Source of the DNA: Cryptomeria japonica
Taxonomy: Eukaryota > Streptophyta > Pinopsida > Cupressales > Cupressaceae
Direction of reading: 5' to 3'
Length of the DNA: 64,000 nt
Assembly: GCF_030272615.1 (NCBI RefSeq)
Contig: NC_081412.1
Span: forward strand, 143,882,247-143,946,246
In this document: piece after piece, positions 1-10,700 of the stretch
How positions within the stretch are numbered: position 1 is the first letter of the stretch
How the letters are laid out: the number at the start of each line of letters is the position of its first letter
Position numbers and translations under genes: made by a program
The notes under the pieces: generated by a model
What the model saw: only the letters and a program-made list of their open reading frames with translations
Database searches by the model: none
Told to the model about the DNA's origin: nothing

Positions 1-480
1 TGACATGCCAAACCTAGTGACAATGTGTTCTTCAATAAATTTCAAGACTACCTCCATAGTAGCATTTTGACATGCAATGGCTTCCATCCATCGGGTGCAG
101 TAATTCATTGTGGTAAAAATGAACTTATGTCCTGCAAATGAGTTATGATTAATGAAACCTATGAAATCCAGTGCCCATTGGGTGAAAGGTCTTACCTCAA
201 ACACTGGTTGGAGAGGCATGGTGGGATTCCTCTCTTTGGAAGTTGCGGTTTGGCATGTATGATAGTGACGAACATGTTCATGAGTATCCTTAAAAATACT
301 AGGCCAGTAATATCTAGCCTTCAAAATTTGATGTGCAGTGGCATCCGCCGACCCATGACTTGTACCATACTTCCCATGGAATTCCTCGATCATGCTACGG
401 GCTTCTTGATGATCAAGACATCGAAGGTAAATAACTTTGTAATTCTTTTTATAAAGTGTTGAATCCTTGATCATATAATT
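1..480 (-). pseudogene. Integrase domain, N-terminal part (gypsy)
   Basis: This is the start of the integrase of the minus-strand gypsy element; the rest lies outside the window. A zinc-binding region reads with conserved His residues (HGKYGTSHG) and a TCQ pair, but the first Cys of the CxxC is replaced (HYHTCQ). It is followed by the first catalytic Asp in WALDFIG near position 165 and the usual core beta strand (FTTMNYCTRWMEA, normally DY.T.W.EA). In-frame stops separate it from the RNase H upstream near 540-600. It would insert the cDNA into the genome if intact. Confidence 0.8.
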
Positions 481-1900
481 GATACTTTTGAGTCTTAAAG
501 CTTGTCTTTGCATGGTTGTTGACCCCTCGAGACACTTATTATATAGCAATATAAAAACCAAATCTGTTTACCATGGGTCCTAAGTGAATGACTCCAATGT
601 ATATTGTTGGCACTGGATTTGAGGGATGTCAGTCGCCATAGCTTGAGACAATCCTTGGCCTCTAACTAACTTCATCAGATGCATCTCTGGATCAAACTCT
701 TATAAAATTTCCATCCATTTCCCTCAATGTTCTCCCAGCTCTGACTGCATAAGTAGTGATTTCACCGCTTGATCAAGGACAATCGAGTAGATTTTACTCC
801 TCAGGATATAATGCCTGAATTTCTTGACTACTCTTACTAATGTGAAAGCCTATTTTTCAAGAGTAGAATATCTCACCTCAACACTCTTGAAAGGGGAGCT
901 CATAAATGGAATGGGTTTCTCGTCTTCTGGTTGCCTCTGCGTCAAAATAGATGCTCCTGAGTGTAACAAAGCAAAATAATATATGTAAAAGGGGAGAGTG
1001 TAGTCAGGAGTAGTTAATACGAGAGCTTCATCGATTGATTTCTTGATTTGGGTGAAAACCTCTTTTGCTTCAGTTGTCCATTCGATCTTAGCATCCTTCT
1101 TCTTCATTTCATTTAATGTCTTGACTATCTTTGCAAACCCAGTGATAATTTTTTTGACAAAATTGATCTTCCCAAAGAAAGATCTCATCTCCTTTTTACT
1201 GCCAAGCATTTGTGGTTTCAGCAATGCTTATACTCGGTCTGGGTCTATAGATATCCCCCTTTCAGAGATTACTTAGCCGAGGACCTTTCCTTCAGCCACT
1301 CCAAATACACACTTCTTGGGGTTAAGGGAAATTCCATATCTTCAACATCTCTCCAAAACTTTTTGGAGGTGGTCTGAGTGATCTTCTCTGACCTTGGAAA
1401 ATATAATCAAGTCGTACATATATATAATAATACATTTTCCAATCAGATCTTTGAAGTTTGTATCCATTGCTCTTTGGAATGTTTCCCCGAAATTAATTAA
1501 CCCAAATGGAATCCTTCGGTATGCATATGTTCCCCACTTCATCGTAAATGTTGTTTTCATACGATCCTCATAGTTTACCAAAACTTGGTTATATCTTGAA
1601 TAACCATCTAAGAATGACATCATTTGTGAACTATTGACAATTTAAAGTACTTCATCCAAGGAAGGAAGTGGGTAATTATCTTTTTCAAATACCTTATTGA
1701 GGTTGTGAAAGTCCACACAAAGCCAAATTTCCCCATTCTTTTTCCTTACTGGTTCCAAACTGGTGACCCAAGTAGAGTGACGTACCAAGAAAATAATCTT
1801 AGCAGAGAGAAACTTTTGTACTTCCTTGAAAATAAAGGGTTCTATCAGTGAATTAACGGGTCATTACTTCTGCCTGAATGACTTTATGTTAGGTTTCAGG
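480..1900 (-). pseudogene. Reverse transcriptase plus gypsy-type RNase H
   Basis: RT copies the element RNA into DNA, and RNase H removes the template. Reading right to left, the RT begins near 1850 with VTSLEPVRKKNG and LCVDFHNLNK, followed by FLDGYSRYNQV (about 1615), the TFTMKWGTYAYRRIPFGL block (about 1520) and the catalytic box near 1415. That box reads YMYD rather than YxDD: the first of the two aspartates is Tyr (codon at 1414-1416), which should abolish polymerase activity. The connection domain (GKINFVKKIITGFAKI) and the start of RNase H follow at 1224-850. Stops at several Gln or Trp positions confirm a pseudogene. Confidence 0.88.
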
Positions 1901-2011
1901 GTAATAATATGGGTGATGATTGATGTATCAAAAGTTTTTTAAATCTTCATACCCTCATGCTATTACATCAATGAACTCTTTCAAGATTTGTAGAATTTTC
2001 TCTCTTTCACT

Positions 2012-3286
2012 TTAAGTACAAATATTCCCAATATACACAATCTTCTCTTGGCCTTCTAGACCAATACTATGTGGTTCGTATTTCCTGGCATCTGAATTCG
2101 TTGTTAATCTCTCTTTTACCCTGGGATAAGAGTCAAAAATCCTCTCTAAGGTGACCATACCTTTAGGAATAACGTTAGTTGGTAAATTCACAATTTCATC
2201 ATCATTCCCATCATTGAGATCATTTGATCTATCTTTCTCATCAATTATTTGTTCTTCAAAAGCCCCTAAATTGGCAAGAAAGGATAGAATGTAGGTATCA
2301 TCCTGGAAAACTTGAAAGTGTTTGATATTATCAGGAATAGTAGGTGTGGAGACCAACTCTACAGAAAACTTCTTCAAAGGGGATTGGCTCACTGGTTCTA
2401 ATGTACTTGCTACTACAACCAATGCATCTGATATTCTATTTACTTTCCTGGGTACCAGGTGAATATTGAAAGCATCAAAATCCTCAACCAAACGCCATAC
2501 TCTATTCCTATATGTTGCTAACCTTTTATCATGACATGCATATTGGCTTCACACTTGTTTGACCACCAGTTCAAAATCCCCCTGCACTTTCAAGAATCTA
2601 GCTCCTTTCTTATGAGCGAAGAGTAGTCCTCTAATTAGGGCCTCATACTCCATCATATTATTAGTGCAAGGGAATTGGAGTCAGTAGGAGGCTAGAAAGG
2701 TTTTCCCTTTTGGGCTTGTTAACTTTACGCCTATTCCACTGCCTTGCTTGGATCTTGACCCATCAAACTTTAAAAACCATATTTCATCTTTTGGTTTCTT
2801 TACATTCTTCACCTTAGGGTCAGTGATTAGATTACCTTCTGGAGGTGATTGTTGTCTCTCATATTCAAGGTCTTGCAAGACCCAAGGTTGTTCAATTACA
2901 AATTGTAGAAGTACTTCAAGGGTGCTAGGAGTAATTTGTTCTGCTAGAGGTTGCGCTTGAGATTGGGTTTCTTCATTCTCCTGCTTAGGTGGGATATCCT
3001 CATTCTCTTGTTTATCAATCTCAACATAGAAGATCTCCTTGTTGCATTCTCTTGGTTGGGAAGTTTTACTTATAAGATCCATTATTTGGGGTACTACTCC
3101 CTCGCAACCTAGAATTTGGATTTCTTCCACGGTGAGGATATGATCAACATCTTCACATGGGATAGAGCTCATCAACTTTGTAATCTCATTCTGACATGGT
3201 ATACATGACATCTCCGAGTGCTCTACATGATGTATTCGACACCATTTTGGAAGCAATAAATATTGTATTTCCATAGTATCTCCCAA
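2012..3286 (-). pseudogene. Polyprotein linker around the aRNH
   Basis: This is an acidic, Gln/Glu-rich linker (3286-2850, for example KQENEDIPPKQENEE) leading into the aRNH, then a second acidic linker (2400-2012) leading to the RT. The first linker includes two Cys/His-rich stretches (WCRIHHVEHSEMSCIPC) of unknown role. No catalytic motif is visible outside the aRNH. A stop at 2681 and a shift near 2540 break the frame. It fits the gag-pol polyprotein between protease and RT. Confidence 0.65.
2400..2800 (-). pseudogene. Archaeal-type RNase H (aRNH) placed before RT
   Basis: The sequence contains the ordered acidic motifs of this RNase H family: LKFDGSRSKQGSGIGVKL (about 2735-2775), MMEYEALIRGLLFAH (about 2620-2655), VQGDFELVVKQV (about 2560-2590) and, near 2425, ISDAL. 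All four acidic positions (D, E, D, D) are visible. It is separate from the RNase H following RT at 480-1224, so the element carries two RNase H domains. In most Tat elements I know of, this domain lies after the first RNase H and before integrase; here it lies between protease and RT. A stop after VVKQV shows decay. Confidence 0.82.
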
Positions 3287-3289
3287 TAA

Positions 3290-4240
3290 ACATATCCCTT
3301 ATTTTCCAGCAGTAGCGAAGCCTTTTAACCGCCCTCTATATGTAGTCATGTCCGCTTGACGTAACTGGGGAAGAGCCAGTACAGAAAAAGTGATGATTTC
3401 ATTGATTCTATAGACTCCTGGACTCACTTTAGCATATGCCACTTCATTCGGAGCCCCATAATCTGTGACTAACTTCTTCAACTTGGGTTCACTATCGATT
3501 CAGATCTGGTTGCTCACCCCCTTCCATGGAAGCCATAAGTATGTAAAATAGGTTGATAAATATCCTCCAAAAAATTTTGACAAATCCCTACTGAGGAGCA
3601 TCCCATATACCTCTAGAATATCCACCACTTGAATATCTATGTAATGGGATATGCAGGGATCAACACCCAATTAGATGTATACATCTTTTAATTATCCAAT
3701 TACATTAACCTTAGTCTTGTCTAGTTGTACCACTTTACTATTTGCACAGACTGGGTTGAGATCGAGCTTCTAACATATAGAGTAGGGCTTTACATTTCTT
3801 GAAGCACCTGAATCTACCAAACAATTGTGTATATTCTTTCCACATATCCTCAAACTAAGTAAAAATGGAGGGTTCTCAATTGCATCACTAGTGACATTGG
3901 CATTGACTTCATTTAGGTCATCCATCTTAACCTCATTTCTCTATGACCCTAACAGTTCCAACTTCCTAAGGAGAGCCTTCTTTTGTTTAGGGCAATATCT
4001 CAATACTTCCATTAGGGACATAGTGGTGGTAGTCCTCTCCATCTCCTTGGTAACATCAAATGATCCTTTCAAAAAATATTTTTGCCCTTGAGTTTGTCTA
4101 GGGTGTGCTCCTTGAAAAGCCTTAGGAGGGTGAGGATTTTTGCTTGCATTGGCATCGGGAGGTACAAATCCACCCTTCAGGGGAGGTGGCTCTATTAAGG
4201 GAGCCTTTCCTTGACTCCTAATATTGTATCTGTTTCTAGT
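3290..4240 (-). pseudogene. Aspartic protease region (gypsy)
   Basis: The retropepsin active site is visible as NCLVDSGASRNVKP at about 3790-3835 on the minus strand, with the canonical D-S-G triad. Upstream lies a low-complexity segment (PPPLKGGFVPPDANASKNP) joining gag to protease; downstream, LGVDPC and DIQVVDILEVYGMLLSRDL form the rest of the fold. The protease would cut the polyprotein. Several stops are present. Confidence 0.75.
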
Positions 4241-4249
4241 CTAAAAGGC

Positions 4250-6278
4250 CTAAGCATCATAGACACATGGTTCACCTTCAACTTTAGCTTGAAACTCTTT
4301 GCACAGGAGTGTGTCAACTAACATTGTGGTATTAACTTTATCGGGTTCATCATTAGAGAAATCTTTTGGTTGAGATTCAGCTTGAGCTATCCTTATGATC
4401 TTTTCGAACTGGGTACAATTAAACTCAGAATATGTAGTTGTATCATGCAACCTACATGAATTAGTCAGTAAATTCATATCAAGAAGGTTAACACTTTGTG
4501 TGTTATTTGGGTTATCTCGCATGTCAGGATGATCATGGTTCACCCCACCATTGGTTGGACCCGTGTTCCATTTCCTATTATAAGCTTTGTTGTTATACCT
4601 TTGGTTTTGGTTCTAGTTGTTGTATTTTCATTGATTATTATATGGTTGGGATTGGTTATACACTTCCAAAGGATTCATCTTCAACTGGCTCAAGTCTGAA
4701 GTAACTAGTGATATCATTTTCTTTAATGCTTCTACTTCAATGGATATATGAGATCCTTGACTCTCGGACATAGTAGTTGGAGGTTGGCTTGTTGTGTGAG
4801 TATTACCAAACTTATGATTTCTCCCTCGTACTTGACCAACATATTGCATTTGAGTGGGAGCGTTATTGGTATTATTCTACCAAGTCAAAGCTTGGGAGGC
4901 AAACTATTGATTAGTTTGGGGTTGGGATGCATAGATTGGCACCAAGTTCATTGTTGGGGCTCCTATAGGTAGAGGCAAGGGTACGCCAAGGAGTTGGTTG
5001 TATTTCCCTGTATTCACTCCTACGAGTAAATTGTATCCAATCCCTCCTTTTGTTTGGTTCAACTCATGATTCATGTTGATTTCCAATGCAAAGACTTTTG
5101 CCAAGGTGTCCCTTTGATCTTGGGGAACACTCTTCTTGATAAACATACTGGTCCAAGGATCAATAGCTCTTAGATACAAGTCAATTTCTACATTGGGTGC
5201 TACCTGGTAAGGAGCTTGTAACCTCTTGAATGCCCTTTGAAATCTAGTATTAAAAGTTGTTAAAGGTTCATTCGGTGACATCTTAAGAGAGGCAAACTGA
5301 TGGTACAGTGTTTCGGGGTCTACATATAATTGGAATTGATCAATGAAAGTTTTCTCCAAGACATCCCAGCCAGTGATGGAATTTATCGGTAAGGTTAAAT
5401 ACCAATTATATTCACTCTCTCCAAGTGAATATGGGAAGAGTCTACATACTACATCTTGGTGTTTAATATTGTTGCAAACGACTGCATCTTTGAATGCTTC
5501 AATATGCTCATTAGTCGTCCTACCCCCCAAATAATAGAATTTGCTTCAAAATTTATCTAGGTTTCTAGGTAGGTGATGTATACCCCTGGTATAGTTCCTA
5601 GTGGTGTGTGGTGACTGGTCTTGGTTAAATTAGGCCATTGAAGGTGGTGATGGTGGATGTTGAGTCACAAAAGGTGCAACGATAGGCTGAGGACTAGGGA
5701 TCAATTGATCTTCTATGTTGAGTATGGATGAATGCACTGGTGAGGCTGTTGAGGGTTATCTCTTAGTTTTGTTCGTATTTCTCCTAGTGACAGGTCCTAA
5801 TTCTAATAAGTCAAATGGTTAAGAACTACTCTTAAGGACTCTATGGAATATCTCAGGATAGAAAGAGGATATATGATCTAGCTTAATGCCTCAATTCCCT
5901 GGCTGAGGAGGTGGTTGTGGATTATCCTGTGGGTTGTCCTGTGGATTTTCCTATGGGAGAAGTTGTCTTTGTGCCTCTTCTTCTATATGTATAGCCCTTT
6001 GTCTTTCATTGTCTAGGACTTGTCATGATCTTAACCAATTGTTATAATTTCTTTTACTGTCCCAATCAAGATCGTATAGTTGGGTAAGAATGTCATCTTG
6101 CTCATAGTTGAGGTTAGGTTGCATAAAAGGAAGTAGTTTATCTCCTATAAGTACCATATGTGGTTAACCAATGAGGGTACTAGTATAAGGCCCTCCTTCT
6201 AGCACCAGTTTATGTTGATGAGTGTTTTGACACACCCGCCAATAGTCAGGTAGCCAATGTGAATACTCACCACCTCTT
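4250..6278 (-). pseudogene. Gag (gypsy)
   Basis: This is the capsid-type gag of the minus-strand element. It begins just after a probable splice acceptor at 6279-6280 with EYSHWLPDYWRVCQNTHQ and LVLEGGPYTSTLIG. The core retrotransposon gag fold (5530-5100) includes CRLFPYSLGESEYNWYLTLP, ITGWDVLEKTFIDQFQ and LTTFNTRFQRAFKRL. A Gly/Pro-rich and Asn/Gln-rich tail follows to about 4250. Stops at several places (for example 5530 and near 4900) break it. A CCHC knuckle was not seen. Confidence 0.8.
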
Positions 6279-6790
6279 CTGAAAAGAAATAAGTTTAGGA
6301 AAACTAACTACTCCAAGGTATCTATAGTGGGTCACGATAGTGATGTGAATCCTAATGGTTGATGTGGTTGTACCTGTTAAAGGGGCCTGCTAGTTGAAAC
6401 TGAATCCTATTGATCATTAATGGCTTAACTTCCTCTCTTTTTTTTTGTATTTTATGATTTAAGCTTCTCTGCAAAACAAACTACGAAGAGTAAAGGAAAT
6501 AAGAAAACAACAATGAAACCAATTCAATGACAACTTATCAAACTACTCAATTAGTTTCCTGCTATCCAAAACTATCAAATATTATCCAAATTAGCATTTA
6601 ACAACGGACCTCCAGTAAACCTGCAAAATCACCAACTTCACAAAATTATGGAAATAAAATCATCAATAATATCGTCTACCATAATAATTCTCATACACCA
6701 CTTACGTGTGCAATATGATTCATAAAGCAATACACAGAAGATCAAACCATGTTGCTAATTCCAAATAATAGACATTACTAGATTACACAG
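6279..6790 (-). other. Probable intron or untranslated spacer between extra ORF and gag
   Basis: The upstream reading frame ends at 6778. The gag frame becomes open right after a pyrimidine-rich tract ending TTTCTTTTCAG on the minus strand (AG at 6279-6280). GT dinucleotides lie near 6785-6795. The segment between is AT-rich with stops in the frames I read. This pattern suggests splicing; the donor is not certain. Confidence 0.45.
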
Positions 6791-9187
6791 ACCAATTTCA
6801 TAGAATATAAATGTAGATCAGGCAATCTACAAGTTGCTTCTATTTGTTTAGGATCTTCAGGTGAAGCAACTTGGTGGGCCAGATTAGCTTGGAGAGCAAT
6901 GTTAACATTCAACTGTTGTTGTTTGTGCAACTCTCCCAACTTATCACTGACGTCTTCTCCAAATTTCCTCTCTTCCTCATATGTTTCTATCATACCTTGC
7001 CTGAAAACTATATCCTTAAGGAGGTCTTCTTGGTCTTGAGGGGTTAAGACTAATCTTTCATTAAACAAATCTTCCACCTCATTTCGTTCTTTCTCCCCTC
7101 CAAGTGACTGTTGTTCCCTAGGCTATTCCTCTTCCTGATCAAAGTTCGATTCAATATTTATAATAATTACATTCTTGGTGGTAGACCCAAATGTTTGCAT
7201 CCTAGGTGGCCCTATGGTTGTATCAACTAGTGGTGGTATAGGGGCATTGGTAATTGGGACCTGTACTACAGCTATTGGAGGAGGCTGAGTAGGCACATCC
7301 TCATCTACTTTTGTTCCTTCTTCTTGCTCCCGAGCACCTTCTCCTACAGTTTGTCATATAGCTATCCTTGGTGGAAGAACTTCAGCAAATGGCACAGCTC
7401 CTAGTCCATCTGTTACTCCCAAGTCTGCAGCCTTCTTCAATAATTCAGATTTCCTCATTTGTACATGAAGCTTTTTCATCAGGTCATCAGTGCTATCCTC
7501 AGGCCCAACTGCTTCATCCAGGTTAGTGGATGTAATTTTCCTCAAGCTCAATCTAGTCTTCTGAGCATACTCCTTATAACCCCTTGATTGGGGCACCCCT
7601 GAGGTGGACTCTTTCTGCTTCCCCTTTGAAGCACTCGACCTAACCCTTAAACTGAGCCACTGTTTAGTCCTATTAATGACCGCTTGGGAGACTTTGTCTA
7701 TACTAATATCTTCATGTGCGGACCACATTATAGGGGGGAGAGCCTTTTATAAATTTCTTTCTCTTTGTATGCAACATCAAGCAAGTCTCCATCATCCCTC
7801 AGGTCTTTAGGGAGATTAGTTTCAATTTAAAATTACCTTATTTGTGGTACATATAATCTATTGTAATCTTCTCCCCCACTTCAAAACTGTCCTAGAGGTT
7901 TTCCCAAAAATCCTCCAATCTGAGCTTATGTCCCTCATATGCTTTAGGCATAGTTTGCTTCAATTTCCCATAGGGATCATAAAATTCCCTAGCATAATCA
8001 AATTCTTTTAAATTTAAATCTTGGAGTTCCTGCTCCGCCAACTTCGCCACTTGGATTTTGGAACAAGAAAAATACCCAATAGAAACTAAAAAATATATTC
8101 TCACCTTATATTTTGAGGATGAGAGGGATTAAAGGCCGAGAAACTGCCTGACATATTCCAGCAAAATGATGTGATCATTACAATACCTCGGTAACAAAAT
8201 TGGGTTCCTTGCAAACCCACTGACCCTTATGTAGGTGGAGCGTTGGTTTTGAATGAACCAACACACCCATTCTTGAATGATGGCCATGGCTTCAGGGCTT
8301 ATTATGTACCATGTATCTCCTATTAGTTTAATATTTATAGGGAAGAGGAAGGCATCATTGATCCTTTTGAAATGTGCAATTACGTTGGTGATGGGGAGTT
8401 TGGTATAATATTCCCAGGCCTTCTTTTGGCCTTCTTCATCTCCAAGTTGACCCTCCACCTGTAGGCCTAGAAATTTACCCGCTCTTGCAGTCACCCAGAT
8501 GACATAAGAGGTGAAAAATAACTTCTTGGTTTGGTGGACCTCCTTCATCTGTCTGCATATATTTTCAAAAAGAATCTAGGCCCAATCAAAGTATTGTTTC
8601 CCTATGAGGACGGTGGTCATGAATTAAAACATCCAAGGGTGAAAGTGTTTGTAGTCAAGTTTGCCAAAGGCCCTACTCAACAAGATGATTAGGTCTCTTT
8701 GGGGCTCTTTGATGTCTTCCCTCAGTATTTTTGTGGCCTTTAAGTCTATTTCCCTCTCCTCTTCTAACTAATTTTCATTCATGTGCCTTTTGTTTGAGGT
8801 CACATTATTATTCCATACATTCAAGGCTTCCTCTTCAGTTGAGAGGAATATCTCATCCCTGGTGGGGATGTCAAACACAAATCCCAACATATCTAGGGAC
8901 AAATATATTAATGTCTTGTCTTGTGCGTCTGTGCATTTCCTGGTATCATGGTCATAGAACTGAGCAATTGTCATAATGAACTCTAGAGCTTATACTAACT
9001 ACGGAAAGATGGTAGCCTCCACTAGGCCCAATCTCTTTATCCTTCTCAATGGGGCTTCCAACCTTGGTTTATCCAACTGAGTCTTAATGTCTTCAATCTC
9101 AATGTGTCTGATCTCGGTATCTGTAAGCCATTTGATTTAGTCGTCCAGTTTTGAGATATAAACTTGCCCTTGGTAATGGTACTTCAT
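6778..9187 (-). pseudogene. Extra ORF upstream of gag (function unknown)
   Basis: A minus-strand coding region begins with MKYHYQGQVYISKLDD at 9187 and continues, with stops and shifts, to 6778. The middle part (8548-8129) contains LPITNVIAHFKRINDAFLF and GFARNPILLPRYCNDHIILL. The C-terminal part (7728-6778) has a basic Ser/Lys-rich stretch, a Pro/Val-rich linker and a predicted coiled coil (KFGEDVSDKLGELHKQQQ). A frame slip sits in a run of six C near 7735. A donor-like ATAAG/GTGAGA near 8104 might mark a short intron. I do not recognise the family. By position it resembles the ORF1 found upstream of gag in Ogre-type elements. Confidence 0.6.
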
Positions 9188-9299
9188 GGTTGCAGGAAAT
9201 CATTCAATGTCTTTGCCTCTCTTACTAGAAGTTGGGTCCATCTAATAGCTTGAATTTTCAAGAAGGAAACAAGTGTTAATCCCTTGTATAAAATAAGAA

Positions 9300-10610
9300 A
9301 AACTTCATTCACCTTGGGACTTTGGGGTTCTAGGGTAGATAGTTCTCTTTTAGAAAAATAACCTTGGAAATCAAGGGTTTCGTGGTAGATAAGCTTTAAA
9401 CCAAAATATCTGAAACTCAAAGGTTTAGGGTTCTGGGTTGGGTGCAATGAACGAAGTCTGAAACTCTGGAGTTTTGGGCTTGATGGATTGCAAATGGGTC
9501 CAGAACTCTATGGTTTTGGGATTGATATATGAGGGTCAGTTCGGGACTCTAGAGTTTTGGGTTGGGTGCATTGGATATCAAAAAAGACTTTTAAACAAGA
9601 TGGGCTCAAAAGAACGACCTCAGAAATCTAGGGTTCTGGGGTCTATGGTAAATCAAAAGGCCAATCCAAAACTCCGGGGTTTTGAGGTTCCGGGCTCATT
9701 ATGTATTACTTCTTCAAAAGGTCAATCTAGGACTCTAGGATTCTGAGGTTAGGGAAAATAGACTTAACCTGAAACTCTGAGGATTCGGGGATCCAGGGTA
9801 AGACTAGGGCACACGAGGAACTAAGAAAAACAAGGCAAAAATGAAAAAAAAATGAAAAAAAAACAGAAAAACAATAAAAATGAAAGACAAGGAGATATAA
9901 ACTAGAAAATGACAAGGAGGGCAATAAAAATCACCAACCTGGTGAGAAAAATCATCCAAGAATGCGAAAGGAGCTTGGAAGGACGAACGCACGAAGTCTG
10001 GAGGTCAAAGGAAAAAGATCTAAAGATTTGAATACACAAATGAGTTTTGAAAAGTTCATTATTCCTATTTATACCCCCTAGACCTTGTCCATACAAATGC
10101 CTTCAACAGGACCTCAGGACTCCAGGGATTTGAAGTTCTAGGGTCGACACCATAACCAAAAAATGAAAGCCTCATCTCAAAAATTCAGGGGTCTGGGGTT
10201 CCAGGTTGAGGAAGAATAAGCAAGCAAATGATCAACCTTGGGAGTCCCAGGTTCCAGAGTTCCAGGGTTGTTCAACAAAACACAACACACTTAGGGATTT
10301 TGGGGCTCTAGACTCTTGAGGTGGAGAAAACAAAACACACCTCGAGACTCTAGGGCTCCAGACTCCCGAGGTGGAGGAAAAAAAACACACCTCGGGACTC
10401 CGAAGTTCTGACGTAGACAAAAGAAAACAGACAAGACAATGCACCACCTCGGGACTCCGGGGATTCTAGGGTTCTGAGGTAGGTTCGCTAACAAGCAAAA
10501 AGAGACCAACCCCAAGACTCTGAGGTTCCAGGGTTCCGAGGTGGACAAAGCAAAAAAGAAAAAAAGAAAGAGACCTCGGGACTCCGGGGTTCCAGGGTAA
10601 AAGGAGCAAA
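9300..10610. repeat. Degenerate minisatellite, about 57 bp period
   Basis: A G/T-rich unit resembling GGACTCCGGGGTTCCAGGG, followed by GTTCTGAGGT, recurs with A-rich spacers. In the second block, starts near 10116, 10180, 10232, 10290, 10341, 10396, 10448, 10516 and 10574 are 51-68 bp apart. A first block runs 9310-9800. The two blocks flank a leader-like A-rich segment (9800-10100). Confidence 0.75.
10065..10073 (-). promoter_or_regulatory. TATA box of the 5' LTR
   Basis: The minus strand reads TATAAATAG here, preceded by a C/G-rich upstream region and followed by a transcript-like leader. It is the only good TATA box in this LTR. Confidence 0.5.
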
Positions 10611-10700
10611 ACCAAAAGAAACAAAGAAACAAAAGAAAAAAGGGGACCCATATTTTCAACTCAAGAAAACTAATGGGGGTTAGGTATTCATGGCATAACA

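Larger units (their letters stand above)
1..10700 (-). mobile_element. Ty3/gypsy element of Tat/Ogre type, degraded, 3' end outside window
   Basis: On the minus strand the order is 5' LTR, an extra ORF, a probable intron, gag, aspartic protease, archaeal-type RNase H, reverse transcriptase, RNase H and integrase. The upstream limit is set by an unrelated reading frame (10701-11372) that breaks exactly where a TGTTATGCC terminus begins. The 3' LTR would lie beyond position 1, so LTR divergence cannot be judged. The extra ORF before gag and the second RNase H are features known from plant Tat/Ogre elements. Many in-frame stops and at least one lost catalytic residue show that it is dead. The exact lineage is inferred. 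Confidence 0.85.
9240..10700 (-). repeat. 5' LTR of the minus-strand Tat-like element (limits partly inferred)
   Basis: The right edge (minus-strand start, TGTTATGCCATG) is fixed by interruption of a reading frame at 10701. A TATAAATAG box lies at 10065-10073 on the minus strand, giving a likely transcription start near 10035. The inner edge is uncertain: a possible primer-binding site (TGGACCCAAC) lies near 9240 just before the extra ORF. The U3 part and the region after R hold the degenerate minisatellite described separately. Confidence 0.55.

Noticed and set aside
6191-6210. TGGTGCTAGAAGGAGGG on the minus strand as a primer-binding site
   Set aside because: It first looked like a gypsy primer-binding site, but it lies within the open gag frame (LVLEGGPYTSTLIG), which continues upstream to the splice acceptor at 6279.
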